Positions 53,178 through 64,000 of a DNA stretch of 64,000 nucleotides are shown here, one piece after another. Below the pieces are notes generated by a model that was given only the letters and a program-made list of their open reading frames with translations, was not told the DNA's origin and ran no database searches. This DNA comes from Desmodesmus armatus (lineage: Eukaryota; Chlorophyta; Chlorophyceae; Sphaeropleales; Scenedesmaceae). The translations under genes were made by a program, and so were the position numbers. The stretch's first letter is position 1, and each line of letters begins with the position of its first letter. The stretch covers positions 62,001 through 126,000 of the forward strand of contig VIIQ02000555.1 of assembly GCA_007449985.2 (NCBI GenBank), in the 5' to 3' direction.

Positions 53178-53807
53178 GCTGGGGGTGGTGCTGCAGGGTT
53201 GCAGAACTCCAGGGACATGCAGGGTGATGCAGCACGTGTGTGCTGGTCCTACTAACTAGTGTGCTGGTTGGTATAGGGGTCTCCTCTGGATAGCATTGCT
53301 GGTGACAGGGCTCAGGGGGGTACCAGCTGTCACAGGGAGCCGGGCCAGTGCCGTGAGACGAAGAGCTTGACACAAGGGCTACCTCAAACCCTGATATGGG
53401 CCCTGATATGTGCAATCAATCATGTGGGACAGATCACATTAACAGACAGGCACACCGGTTTGAAAGCACCATGGACACAGCAGGAAGTGAAGCTGACAGC
53501 AGCACAACCAGGCCTGCTGTATAGATACTCTTCACTCATGGATCTTGTGCATGGATCTTGTGCTGACCGAGGATAGCTGGAACTGTCCCAAAGCATGCGG
53601 TTGGCAACAGTATGCCCATTCCTATTCGTGTTCACGAGAGCAACGGCGTGACTTTGGTGCGGGAGAAAGCTGTGTGAGCCAGTAGGTCACGAAGCTGAAG
53701 TGGAACATCGTGATTGGAGCCCCAGCAGGTGGCCAGCCTGGTCATTTTCTCGGAGCAGCGGTGTTGGACTGGCAAACACGTATAAGTTATACTAGTGCGC
53801 CTGTAGG
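53178..53807. promoter_or_regulatory. Shared upstream region of antiporter and NDUFB7 (head-to-head)
   Basis: 630 bp between divergent start codons. No coding segment was recognised, although an additional 5' exon of the antiporter could be hidden here. Confidence 0.35.
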
Positions 53808-54708
53808 ATGGCGGATCGCTTCCCCCCGCCTCCTATGAAGGCCACAAAGGTAGGGTGCTGCAGGCACTCAGATCTGTCTGTGCAATCAGCCTGTGGCAAA
53901 CCAACAGCACTTCACATGGTGTAAAATTCCTCTGTAGCCCGCGTACACACAAACACGGCAGCTGCCAGCGTCAATGCACAGCAACACCCCTGGGAGGGGT
54001 ACTGCTGTTGCGTGGGTTGTATGGGTTGGCATCTGTCGCACAAGCTGCACACCAGTGGCCGGAGGGCTTCTAGATGCACATGGTATCAGCCCTTCATGTT
54101 CGTGCACAAGGGGTTCTTCCTGGCACTCCCCTCGGCCAGATGCAGTTCCCTTTCCTTACCTGCCGTTGTGTTTGGGGTGTCACCCCTGCAGGAGGAGATG
54201 GATGCAGCAAAGGTGCCCTGGGCGTGGCGGGACTACTGTGCACACCTGCTGATCCCTCTCAACAAGTGCAGGAGGATGCATGCGTACATGCCCTGGGAGT
54301 GCCACCATGAGAAGCATGTGTACGAGAAGTGCCAATACAAGGTAAGAGCAGCAGCAGCTAGCGATGCGGCACTGTGCTGTGCAGACCTGATGCGAGGCGA
54401 TGTGGTGGAGCAATTTGAGGGCTGGCCTTCAGGGCGCTCTTGCATGTTGTGGCTGCTGTCTTGCTTCACAAGCCTGGCGGTCGTGTTGATCGTTACAGGG
54501 TGACCGTGTCAGTGGCTGCTGCGGTGTGTGTGCCTACATGCCCCCTCCATTGCTGGTGCGTGTGCTGCTGTGAGAGAGTGCCCGGAACCGGGGAGGTAGC
54601 AAGGTGTGTGTGCTGCTGTTTCTGTGGGGTGATTTTTTGTTGCAGGAGTGGAAGCGGCGGGTGGCCATCATGGTGGAGGAGAAGCGGCGGGCAGGGGAGC
54701 TGGTGTAG
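53808..54708 (+). CDS. NDUFB7: Complex I subunit NDUFB7 (B18)
   Basis: Exons: 53808-53849, 54192-54341 and 54646-54708, all phase 0, 84 residues. NDUFB7/B18 is a supernumerary subunit on the intermembrane-space side of the mitochondrial NADH:ubiquinone oxidoreductase membrane arm. The family's paired CX9C motifs are present: DYCAHLLIPLNKC and ECHHEKHVYEKC, each with exactly nine residues between cysteines, which form the disulfide-bonded coiled-coil-helix fold imported by the MIA40 pathway. EEMDAAKVPWAWRDY before the first motif is also typical. The C-terminal helix WKRRVAIMVEEKRRAGE is basic. There is no cleavable presequence, as expected for MIA40 substrates. The start MADRFPPPPMKATK is the only in-frame ATG of exon 1. 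Confidence 0.95.
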
Positions 54709-56123
54709 ACAGGCAGCTCTCACAGCAATTGCAGCATGCAGCAGCAGCCGGAGCAGCATGCAGCAGCGTGGGTAGAGGCAGCTGTAGCGACAGCCAAGGC
54801 CTTGCATACTGCCGGTCAGCAGGCAAGCAGTGCAGGCCAGGCCCAGCTGTCAATGGCAAGCCAAACTGGCAGTCATCACCCACCAGGCCCAAGCCCTGAT
54901 TGTGGCCCAGCTAAGCTGGCCAGCCCCAACTTATGGGATGAGCAACTGCTTGGCTCTAGTCCAAAGCTGCTGTTGGTCCCTGCAAGCAGACTTGCAGCTG
55001 CCAGTTTTTGTTTGCGCGTGGCCCAACGGCCAGAAAGCACTGGCGTCAGTGATATGATAAGCCACCCCAGCACAGCACAGCGCAGCAGGCCTTCTGGCCT
55101 TGGGGGTTCTCTCTATAAGCTTGTTGAAGAGTTTTGGCTTCGAGTGTCTTGGCAGTAGCAGGGGCTTATACTGCCTGGTGGGGATATGTGTGATGCGGTG
55201 AAGTCTGGAACAGGAAAGTAATACAGCAGATTCTGCTGCCACATTTGGGAACCTTTTGTTGCACTGTCCTGTGTGGATTGTAGGGGCTTGTCACGCGAGA
55301 TGTAACCAGTAGTAAACAACAACTGTGATTGGTAGCAGCGCGGGCGCTTCTTGCTAACCAGTCCAACTGTTCTGATGCTGACATGCAAGAGACATAGAGG
55401 CTGTGTTGTTGACTGGCATGTGTCACTGTCACTGGGAGGCTTGGCGTCCGGTCTGTACAGCAAGGCAAGGCTTGCCACTTTCACGAAGGCTTTCGGTAAT
55501 GGGGAAGAAAATGTTACACGCAGACACATTCGCCACACATCAATGGCATTGAATGGCAGGGTTGAACCGGTTGAATGGTGACACCCTGCATTGCCATGTC
55601 ACAACGGTGGATGCAGGCCAGGTGCTGTATGCCACTCAACAGCGCCCCAGCTCACACAGCGTTGGGCTTACAACTTGGCAACATAGGACAACTAGGAACC
55701 TGTCTGTCCATGGCTCAGTGTGACTGGCCACTTGACAATGCACCACACCCCACACTAGCATGACCCTGGCATAGTCAGCCTTGACCTAAAAGCACGCAGC
55801 CAATCACAAGCCCGCACACAAACAGACAGGAAGCTACTCAACTAAGCATGCAACTGCCATTGAACATGAGCACACTGCAACATACAGTGCACCAAACTGA
55901 CTGCGGTACATATCCCCACAAAGGACACCTGATGTACACCTGCACACATACACGACAAAGACAAGAACCAAGCCAAAACACGGACACCAACTCCAAAGGT
56001 ACCACCCTTGCCTTAGCACGCTCATTCCCTCTGGGTATGGACACTACACTTCTTTCTTCAAAGAGTAACTCAAGGGACCATCCCAGCAGCCCAGCAGAAA
56101 GGCAGCCCGAGGGGCCAGCCACT
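54709..56123. other. Convergent intergenic region with one repeat copy
   Basis: Between the 3' ends of NDUFB7 (+) and the F-box/FIST gene (-). A 140-codon frame at 54736-55158 begins right after the NDUFB7 stop and has only low-complexity Gln/Ala/Ser sequence, so it is treated as 3' UTR. The LINE-tail repeat is listed separately. Confidence 0.45.
55501..55575 (-). repeat. Dispersed repeat copy 2 (LINE 3' tail-like)
   Basis: 75 bp nearly identical to 975-1050. It lacks the adjacent poly(A) and any neighbouring reverse-transcriptase-like frame, so it is either a strongly truncated LINE copy or a short element that shares the LINE tail. Confidence 0.8.
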
Positions 56124-59100
56124 TCAAGCCACACCAGGCAGGCATCCCCAGGCAGCAACCATGGACGTGTACCCCTGCATCTCCGCAACAGCCACAGCGC
56201 CATCCTTCCCCCTGCCCCATCCCAAGGCCATGTGCTGCACCTCTGGCCCCAACTCCCCAGACACATACACACCCACAAACGGCACACGGCCCCCACACAC
56301 GCCATCAACAATCTGTGACTCGCACAGCTGCCCAAAAGCAGCAGGGTCTGCCCCCTCAGCATACAGCTGCTGCCCCCGCCCCGTGCAGCAGCACACAGTG
56401 AGGGCCTGGCAGCCGCTACGTGCCCCAGAGTCCGCTGCACAACGCGCAAGGGCATCGTAACAATCCTGCATGGCTCGCCCTGCTGCCCCCACTGCTGCTG
56501 CCGTACCCGCAGCCGCGCTGCTACTGCTACTGCTGCATCCCTGTGCTGTAGCTGTGGCTGTAGATGCTATTGGTGAAGGCAGTGTGGGGGAGGTTGTGGG
56601 GCGGTGGTGAACCATAGGTAGTAGCTTGGCAAGGCCTCGGTGGAGTGTGGCCGCACAAGCAGGGCCCTTGGTGCCCACCACTTGGCAGCACAGGATACTG
56701 CCGGGCTGTGGCTTCTGCAGGAGATCTCTCAGCGTTGCATAGCCACTGACGTGGATGGCTGCTGTGACCTCAACTCCATCCTCACTGCTGCTGCTGGTGG
56801 TGGTGCTGTCAGCGTTGTGGGTGGGGTTGGCACCGCCTTGGCTGCCGTGCAGCTCACACGCCAGTAGTTCACAGATGGCCACCTGCATGGAAACAGGGAC
56901 AGGCACAAGAGAAGGATGCGTGCAAATGTGAGGTTCAAACGACAGCAGGCGTCATCAACAGGGGTGTTGTCAGTTCACAGCCGACAGGACGCCAAATCAC
57001 TCAAGTGCTAGCTTGACCAACCCAGCAAAGCAGAGCACATGCGTTGCAGCTCACCGACCAAATGCACAGCCATGGATGTGATGGTGCCCATACAGTTGTG
57101 CATTGCCTGAACACTACTCAAGATGCTGAAATCAACACCCAGCCCGCAGCTGCTGCCTGCCCTCAACAAGCAACTTGCTCCGGGTCTGTCCACCAGTAAA
57201 GACTCACCCCCCCCCCCCTCCCGCCCCACCCCCCACCCCAGCAGATACCATCTTCAAAAGTATAGACAGGACAGAGCCGCCCACCTGGCCCTCATCCCCT
57301 GTGAAGGGGGCTGGCTGGCTGCCTGGGGGACACGCCCACACAGCCAGGTACTGCCCATTGTCATCGGCATCGTCGTCATCAAACGTAGCCACAGGGCAAG
57401 CAGCAACCACAGCATCATGCAGCCGCTGCAGGGGGCTCACCACGGCTGTTTGTCCTGCAGCCGTCTGTGCTGCCGCCCCCGCCTGCAGGCGTGCTGACCT
57501 CCGTGCTGGCGCAGCTGCAAGGGCTGCGGTGCTGCTGCTGGGCTGAGCTGGTGGGTCACCCCCTGCTGCTGCTGCTGCTGCTGCTGGTGCTGCTGAGGCA
57601 TGGGAGGGGCCAGGTGTGTCTGAACCTTGGCTCTTGCAAGTGGACGTTCCTGCAGATGCATCTGCTGTTGACGTCACTGACTGCTGCAGCGGCTCCGGTA
57701 ATGCAGCAATGCTACAGCCATCTACCTTCAGCTGCACTGCAATGTGGTTCACACTGAGGGCATGGCTAGAGGCCAGCTTGGCTGCCAGGTTGGTGAACAA
57801 GGGAGCCCTGGGCTCACTGGGCCCCAAACCCAGGGCAGCAAACGTGACTGCCTGCAGTGCAGCACTGCTGTCCACAAACAAAGGAGCATTCCCTGCTGTG
57901 CCTGTTGTATTCTGCTGGCTTGCACCAGCACCACCAATTGCTGGCTGCTCTGCTCCTCCTGCTGCTGTTTCTGTGGTTGTTGTGGCTGCTGCTGCTGGTG
58001 GTAGTGCTGCAGCATCTGAGGGTCCAGCAGGGGCGGCTGCAGCAGGGGCTGATTGCTGGTTGGGTGCTGCTGCTGCTGCTGGAGCCTTGGCAGTGCACAG
58101 CATGAGGCCGACAATATTGGGGCTGGCTGGTGGCTCACCCACCAACACCCTGGGGGGGGGGGGTGGCAGGAGTGGCAGGCAACAGTGAGTGATAGGGCAG
58201 CGCGAACTTATGTAGTGCGGCAGCAGTACAACCACAGGTACCCGAATCTGTGCGTACGACAACGAGTTTGTGACGCTTGCCTGCCACAGCCGTGCATTTC
58301 GGGGCCACAGCCGTGCTTCCTGGTACTGTGCTGCAGTTGTGCACGAGCTGTAGTTGTGCACGAGCTCTCTCTTCCCTCCGCCAACCCCCTACACAGCCTC
58401 ACCCGCACCACACCACACCACACCACACCACACCACACCACACCACACCCCCCCCCCCTCACCTGCGTCCCTCTGCCCCTGGTGAGAAGAAGATGTCAGC
58501 AGCCCCTGAGGAGGCACCACCCAACACCAACACATCCTGCAGCACAGGCCAGCAGCAGCAGCAGCAGCAGCACGAGTAACAAATTCAGTGGTCGTGTATT
58601 ACTCGCTCATATCATTTTGCTGACCCAAGATCGGTTTGCACGTGAGCTGCCATACTGCTGCCAACAGCAACAGTGGGTCAGCAGTCTGTTTGAAGGAACG
58701 GAGTCAGGCGAGACTGACTTGGATCCCCCAAACCGACTGCTGACCCATTGTTGCTGTTGGCAGCAGTGTGGGAGCATACATGCAAACCAATCTTGGTTCA
58801 ATCTTGGTTCAGCAAATTGACACAAGCAAATACACATTAATTCTGGGTGTCACAGGGACAAATGTTTATGCCTTTGTTGACATAGAGCTGCCTCTGGAAA
58901 TCCAGCGTCGAGGGCATTGGGGGGGGGGGTCACCTCAGTGCCGCCAAACTGCCTCATCCCTGTCCACCCTCTCACATACAGGAGGCTAGGGTCCAAGTCC
59001 AGCTACCATGTCAACACAGGTGCATACGCAAAAACAACACACAGCAGCAACACGATTTTTTTCTTCAGGGTGAGCAAGTTACAAGAGCGGAGTCAAGCAA

Positions 59101-61406
59101 CAGAAGCTACCCCTCAAGGGCTCTGGCAAGAGGATGGCGCAACCTGACCGGCGCCACCCTGTGAAGGGGCAGACCACCACCCTCACCACATGGTCAAATG
59201 AGCGGCGCATTGCAGCGCAGCCTGCTGAAAGCAGACACCAGGGCTCCACCACGCACCCGCAAATTGTCTACGATAGTCACTGCCGGCTGTCGCGCAGGCG
59301 GTACTGCAGCAACACGATTGCCATGCACCCCCCCCCCCTTCACCCACCCACTCACCCTTGCCGCCATGTACTGCAGTGCTCGCTCCATATCCGGCGACTC
59401 TGTATACCCAAACGACTGCAGGGAGTTGTCATACAGCAGCAGGCACAGCCGCGGCACCAGCTCCACCTCACCACACCCACTGCCAGCACCCGCTTCCTCC
59501 CCCTGCGGCTGCTCCGCCACCGCTGCTGCAGCCGCTGCCGCCACCACCGACAGCAACCCCTCAGCCGCAGCAGCCGTCTCAGGGCTGGCCCCTAGCTCTG
59601 CTGCTGCTGCTGCTGCTGCTGCTTGTTGGGAACCACCTCCTCCTGCACCCACAGCAGCACTGACAGGGCTCCCATCGACTGGACCACAACCACCACTACT
59701 AGCTATTGGGGTACCATGGGGTATGTCTGGGTGCTGTACAGCCCTCAGGCCGTCGCTGCTGCTGCCAGGGTGGTGGCTATTGCTGCCAGCAGGCCGCATG
59801 CTGGCTGGTCCTGCTGGGTGTGTTGGCTGCTGTTCCTGCAGCTGCTGTGCCAGTGCTGTCCTCTGGCTGGTGGTGAGTGCCAGGGCCTCATCAATGCAGG
59901 GCCAGGTCCAGCTGGTGGGGGGGCTGTCAGGGCCCTGGGGGGCTGATGGCCCTTCCAGGGTCTGCAGCAGTAGCACAGGGGGTGGGGGTGGGGGAGGGGA
60001 GCGTGCAATGGTGTTGAAGAGGCAGGCACTGAGTGTGTTGAGGATGGATGGGTGCACTCAGTGAGGGAAGGGTGGGTCCACCCAATGAGGGGGAAAAGAA
60101 GGCGGCCACTGTGTGACAGCATGGTGAATTCACCAGGCATGGCAGTTACGACCAGCTTCATCATGCAAGCACAACAACACATTGCAGCTCCCAAGGTTGG
60201 ATCTCGGCTCCGCTCATTGGCTCAATCATTCCTGTGATGCATGTACGGCACGCAAGTAGCTCACAAGGAATGCAGGCGGATATGTACTGAGCCAGGGGAC
60301 AGCCGCCCTCCTGTACCACCCGCCACACCTCCTGCGCAAACGCCCGTGCCACACAGCCAGGTGGCAGCTTGCCCAGCAGCACAGCCACACCCTTGGTGGG
60401 TGGCGGCTGCAGGCCGGCCTTCTTGTGTGCTGCTGCTGCTGCCCTGCCCCTAGATGTGTTGCACAGGGGGTCCACCTCTACAGGCAGGGAGTCGGGCCCA
60501 ACGCCCATGAGGCCAGCACAAGCACAGCCAACGATCACAACATCCTGCAGGGCCGGTGGTACAGACGATTGGGGTAGTACCAGTGACCCAGTCAGCAGAT
60601 GAATTGGCATGGGCGTGCAGGACCAACAGCAATCACAGGGGCAACGGCTGCGGTGTTGATGTCTGTTTGGGACATGCAGTCGCAAGGGCTGCACAACCGC
60701 AGGAGTGCCATGCTGTCATGTATATGAAATGGAGCAATGCACCTTAGGAGTGCAAGAGCTGCCACAGGTGCCAGGGGGCACACATTCTGGGTACGTCAAC
60801 TGGTGCATTGCATGTGTAGCTGTGGGAACACCTGGTGCAAACAATGGAAGTTTTTGTACTGAGTAGTGCACGCTAGGCAAGCAGGTTTGGATGGTGGTTC
60901 CACGCACCTGCCCCAACACCTCCCTGAGCATCTCCACTGCATGGCCCAGATCAGTTGGATCGCTGTACTTCTTCCCCCGGGCACTGCCATAGTTTGCCAC
61001 AAACAGCACCGCAAAGTCGACGGCACCTGCAAGCCAGCACCACATGGGAAAGCAAAGATGACAGCATCAGCACATGCATGTGGGTGCTGAGGTATCTTGC
61101 TGTTGTGCCAGGCTGGCAACTGCCACATGACCAAAGCCACAGCCGCTTGTTAAGGAGGTACTGATCGCAGTGATACTTACCAAAGGAAGCTGATAAAGCC
61201 CGTTGACCAGCATCGGTGATGGCATGCTGTAGGGAGGGGCGTGTGGACAGCGCAGAGCTGAAGACAGGCAGCTGTCGCAGGCGATGGGCAAGTCCCTGCA
61301 GCCTGGTGCATGCTGCTGATGCTGAACCAAGTCCCATGCCTCCAGCACCCGCCAGACAGCGGATCACGAGCTCATCTGGCAGGTCAAGCAGGGAGCTTTC
61401 ACTCAT
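56124..61406 (-). CDS. F-box protein with FIST N- and C-terminal domains (FBXO22-like)
   Basis: Exons on the minus strand: 61406-61181, 61026-60908, 60544-60329, 59961-59356, 58536-58463, 58149-57249, 57106-57059 and 56882-56124, closing in frame, about 982 residues. The N-terminus is an F-box (LLDLPDELVIRCLA to CTRLQGLAHRL, residues 5-45), which would bind SKP1 in an SCF ubiquitin ligase. FIST-N follows: AVDFAVLFVANYGS, DVVIVGCACAGLMG, GVAVLLGKLPPGCVARAF and DVLVLGGASSGAAD. FIST-C near the C-terminus has ALTVCCCTGRGQQLYAEGAD and VPFVGVYVSGELGPEVQ. FIST domains are thought to sense small ligands; vertebrate FBXO22 has this F-box plus FIST layout. It differs in two long Ala/Gln/Ser-rich inserts, about 190-390 and 425-700. 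The 16-codon exon 57106-57059 is the least certain. Intron 4 holds a large palindrome. Confidence 0.84.
58406..58449 (+). repeat. CACCA pentanucleotide microsatellite
   Basis: About nine CCACA/CACCA units followed by a C-run. In the transcript of the F-box/FIST gene it lies 14 bp after the donor of exon 5. Confidence 0.9.
58615..58814. repeat. 200-bp imperfect palindrome with nested short inverted repeats (MITE-like)
   Basis: The left arm, 58615-58690, is the reverse complement of 58730-58814 at roughly 85% identity, with a loop of about 40 bp that is itself partly palindromic. The left arm starts TGCTGACCCA and ends TGGGTCAGCA, a perfect 10-bp terminal inverted repeat. The right arm has an extra tandem copy of ATCTTGGTTCA. 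It lies in intron 4 of the F-box/FIST gene, where the pre-mRNA would fold into a long hairpin. Confidence 0.85.
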
Positions 61407-61685
61407 GCTGTGGCTGTGTGGGGGGGGGGGGGGAGTGGAGATGTTACCCGGGCAACAGCCTAGCATTACACAATCTTGAAACTTGTGCATTTGCGACATT
61501 GTTATACAGCAGTGCAGCATCCTGCTTTGTGTGTGGGGAAGTGGCAGATCTACAGGCGTCAACACACAACTGCCTAGACGTAACGCGCAAGAACTGCTGT
61601 CAAAGCAATACAGACGTCATCAATTCAACACCAAACTCTGCATGCCCGTTGCTTTTTGCGCGCACATTTACTTGCTCCCAGTTTG
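61407..61685. promoter_or_regulatory. Compact divergent promoter region (F-box/FIST and methyltransferase)
   Basis: Only 279 bp separate the two start codons on opposite strands. A shared bidirectional promoter is inferred from the spacing; no motif was assigned. Confidence 0.45.
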
Positions 61686-63503
61686 ATGATGGTGACAGAT
61701 GGTGATGGGCTGACTCAGACAAACGGTGCAAGTCTGTTCGGTGACCAGGCTCAGAACTACAGCAGGTGATGCGAATGAACCTGTCAAAGCCTGCACACTG
61801 CTCACCAGGCCAACCAGGACAATGGGCACTCCACTCTCATGATCCTAGGGTTGTCGCTACAGCTGTTCCTGCTGTAGCCAGCCCAGCCAACACCCACTGA
61901 GACACTGCGTTGTGCTGCTGTGCCCACGCAGGTTCAGGCCCAACTACCCACAACAGGTGTATGACATCATTTTCAGCCACCTGGGAAAAGACCAGCGCAA
62001 TCTTGCAGTCGATGTAGCCACAGGCAGCGGCCAAGCAGCGGTGCAACTGGCTCAGCATTTCAAGCAGGTGTGTGCAGCAAACGCACCTGCATTTCAGTAA
62101 TTGTAGCAGTCAACGCATCGTTTCTCGAGAGTCAGTTACATACTTTTCTGCCAACCTGCTAACATCTTTGACTCTGGGTGACCGGCCAACAGGTCCTTGC
62201 CACTGACGGGAACGAGCAGCAGCTATGCCACGCAACACCAGCCCCCAACGTGACTTACCAGCATGGTGACGCGCACAGCATTCCCCTGCAGGACAGCAGT
62301 GTCGACCTGGTCACGGCAGCCTCAGCCCTGCACTGGTTTGAGCTGCCACAATTCTTTCAGGAGGTTAGACGTGTGCTGCAGCCACATGGCTGCCTGGCAG
62401 CATGGGCGATACCCCTGGTGAGCAGCACAGACTGCATGGATCATACTTCTGTAGAGTTGACCCAGTGGTGGCTGCAGCCCTGACCAGATCGTTGCTGACA
62501 AGTCTCTACACAGTACGCTTGCAGCAGGATGCGGCCAGTTCCCTGCAGACACTACTGTTGTGAAGTGTAAGTGTTGACACATGAGTTGTGTGTCATGGGC
62601 TCAAGTGTTGCACATGGATGGATGAACTGTCGACTGATTCAGGGCTCTGCAATGCTCGAGGTGCCGGCTGCTCCTGCAGCTGCTGCCGGCTGCCAAGCCG
62701 CCCTGCACTTCATCCATGAAGAGACACTGGGGGACTGCTGGGACAGGCGGAAGAGGCTGTGCGACGACATGTACAGAGGTACGGGGCAGCCAAAACTGGG
62801 CTGAGGATTTCGATGTTTCCTTGTAAGCAATCATTTGTACATCAAGACTTCTTTGTCTGTTGCTTGACACACCAGTGATTCCTGTAACGCTAATTAGACC
62901 TGGCATGTCCAAGAGACCTCTAGGCAGCATGCTTTGACATGAAGTTGTGCTTGGCTGTGCTGTGCAGAGGTGGCCCCCAGCCTACATGACTTCTCCACAG
63001 TGCTGATGCGGCGGCTCAGCATGCCTGCTGAGCTTACTGTGGACGCGCTGGTGGGCTACGCCTCAAGCTGGTCAGCATACAGCATATACAGGAAGCAGCA
63101 CCCTGACAAGCCAGACCCGTTGCTGGAGTACAGGGCACGGCTCACAAAGGCACTGGAGGAACAGGTGGGCATCATTCAATGCTGCAGCACCTTGCAAGCC
63201 GGGTGTGAGCAGCAGACACAGGCTGAGTGCCAGCAACTGAATGTACCAGATGACGTGGTTGTGCATCTTGGCAGTCAGCCAACTGCTCATCGGCTCCCAC
63301 ACAAGAAGGCATCCTTGCCGCTTGTACACGTTGCTGTGAGATGCTTGCTGTTGGTGACACTGGCATGCAGAGACAGGGTTGCCCTTCCCGTTCGTTTTGT
63401 GCTGTAGAGCCTTGATGGTGGTGATGCCGTGGTGGTGGCCCACATCCCCATCGTGTTCTTGCTGGCTCAGCACCCCAGGCCCCTCACGCAGGACGCTGAC
63501 TGA
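61686..63503 (+). CDS. SAM-dependent methyltransferase (type 11 family)
   Basis: Exons: 61686-61765, 61932-62067, 62193-62417, 62643-62778, 62968-63164 and 63408-63503, closing in frame, 289 residues. Exon 1 and exon 2 join to give LFGDQAQNYSRFRPNYPQ, the N-terminal signature of a widespread class I methyltransferase subfamily. Motif I is VDVATGSGQAAVQLA; the acidic residue after strand 2 is in VLATDGNEQQL; motif II/III regions are HGDAHSIPLQDSSVDLVTAA and VRRVLQPHGCLAAWAI. The C-terminal half (MYREVAPSLHDFST, VGYASSWSAYSIYRKQHP) matches the same subfamily. The substrate is unknown. Plant and fungal members are mostly uncharacterised small-molecule methyltransferases. Two ATGs in tandem (61686 and 61689) are possible starts. 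No transit peptide is evident, so it is probably cytosolic. Confidence 0.88.
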
Positions 63504-63523
63504 GGCCGGGAGATAGGGCACAC

Positions 63524-63528
63524 TGTAA
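63524..63528 (+). promoter_or_regulatory. TGTAA poly(A) signal of the methyltransferase gene
   Basis: TGTAA starts 20 bp after the methyltransferase stop, a close-in green-algal polyadenylation signal. Confidence 0.55.
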
Positions 63529-64000
63529 CACCTGTGCCCTGACTTATTTCAGCAAAACTTGTTTCAGCAAGGGGTGTTTCTAGGGCCAGTCTGCTGATGC
63601 TCAGCTAGGCTGCTCTGTGTTGATGTGGCAGTGGTTGCACCTGTCTCAACTGCCGAATGTTTGTAAGAGCTTGTGTCACAAAGATGGCTGCCTTGCTCAA
63701 GATGCAAGAACGAACATCCAGAGCTTATATGTACAGCTCTGCCAACAGGAATCAGAGTGCCACAACCACATACCACTCAATAGCTGAACAGGCGAAAGAG
63801 GGGCCAACCGGCTGTTCATGCAAAGACACACGCTCCATGAATAGTGTCCGCCTGTATGTGTGAGATGTTGTCCACCGCACATCAGCTAACTATCCCTGCA
63901 AGCCGTGCGGCCCTTCTGGTCAGATATAAGAAGCATCTAGATGTGTTGCACACAACAGCCTGGCCTTGAGCTGCTGCAGGGCACCTACTGACACCCCTGC
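63529..64000. other. 3' end of window, no gene recognised
   Basis: Short frames without conserved motifs. An exon of a gene continuing beyond the window cannot be excluded. Confidence 0.4.

Noticed and set aside
54736..55158. 140-codon frame after NDUFB7
   Set aside because: Begins inside the probable 3' UTR, low complexity, no conserved motif.
62510..62560. Extra methyltransferase exon between exons 3 and 4
   Set aside because: It either meets a stop or spoils the phase of the next exon, whereas direct joining of exons 3 and 4 is in frame.

Overview
The window reads as nuclear DNA of a green alga, most likely a chlorophyte of the Chlamydomonas/Haematococcus/Scenedesmus type; the genus cannot be fixed from this stretch. 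The evidence is: many short exons split by GT-AG introns; coding sequence rich in GCAGCA/CTG; TGTAA (the green-algal poly(A) signal) 15-315 bp after several stop codons; secreted Ser-Pro-rich cell-wall proteins; and nuclear genes for chloroplast and mitochondrial proteins. There is no bacterial, organellar or viral gene block.

Layout. 0.96-2.0 kb (-): degraded 3' end of a LINE-type retrotransposon with a poly(A) tail. 2.8-7.1 kb (+): two neighbouring hydroxyproline-rich cell-wall glycoprotein genes with shared modules. 8.3-10.5 kb (+): chloroplast co-chaperonin CPN20 with two GroES domains. 11.5 kb (+): the 25-residue ribosomal protein eL41, split by one intron. 13-21.2 kb (+): a large M1 aminopeptidase of the PepN type. 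22.6-23.9 kb (-): an ABA4-like protein of neoxanthin synthesis. 24.2-28.0 kb (-): UTP18 of the small-subunit processome. 28.6-33.2 kb (+): a PNISR-like SR-rich splicing-related protein. 34.5-37.4 kb (+): a LARGE-like GT49 glycosyltransferase. 38.1-40.0 kb (+): a fatty-acid-hydroxylase-superfamily membrane protein. 41.6-46.1 kb (+): 2-amino-3-ketobutyrate CoA ligase. 47.2-53.2 kb (-): a CPA2-type cation/H+ antiporter. 53.8-54.7 kb (+): complex I subunit NDUFB7/B18. 56.1-61.4 kb (-): an F-box/FIST protein. 61.7-63.5 kb (+): a SAM-dependent methyltransferase.

The genes are mostly unrelated housekeeping, organellar and cell-surface genes, as expected of a eukaryotic chromosome, not an operon or a single pathway. 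Three pairs are head-to-head and may share promoters: UTP18/PNISR, antiporter/NDUFB7 and F-box-FIST/methyltransferase. Exon models were built by hand from conserved protein matches, GT-AG signals and phase bookkeeping. Where they close in frame, the exon lengths sum to whole codons. Five genes (the first cell-wall glycoprotein, PNISR, the hydroxylase, the CoA ligase and the antiporter) each need one or more single-base corrections inside otherwise conserved exons. Residual assembly indels explain this better than five pseudogenes.

The most unusual observations are: symmetric phase-1 exons carrying a shared FREAI module in the two wall-protein genes; a PepN-type aminopeptidase whose GAMEN motif reads DATET; partial duplications of exon 3' ends with their splice donors inside two introns of the antiporter gene; a (CAG)39 tract that directly abuts a splice acceptor; and a roughly 200-bp palindrome inside an intron of the F-box/FIST gene.
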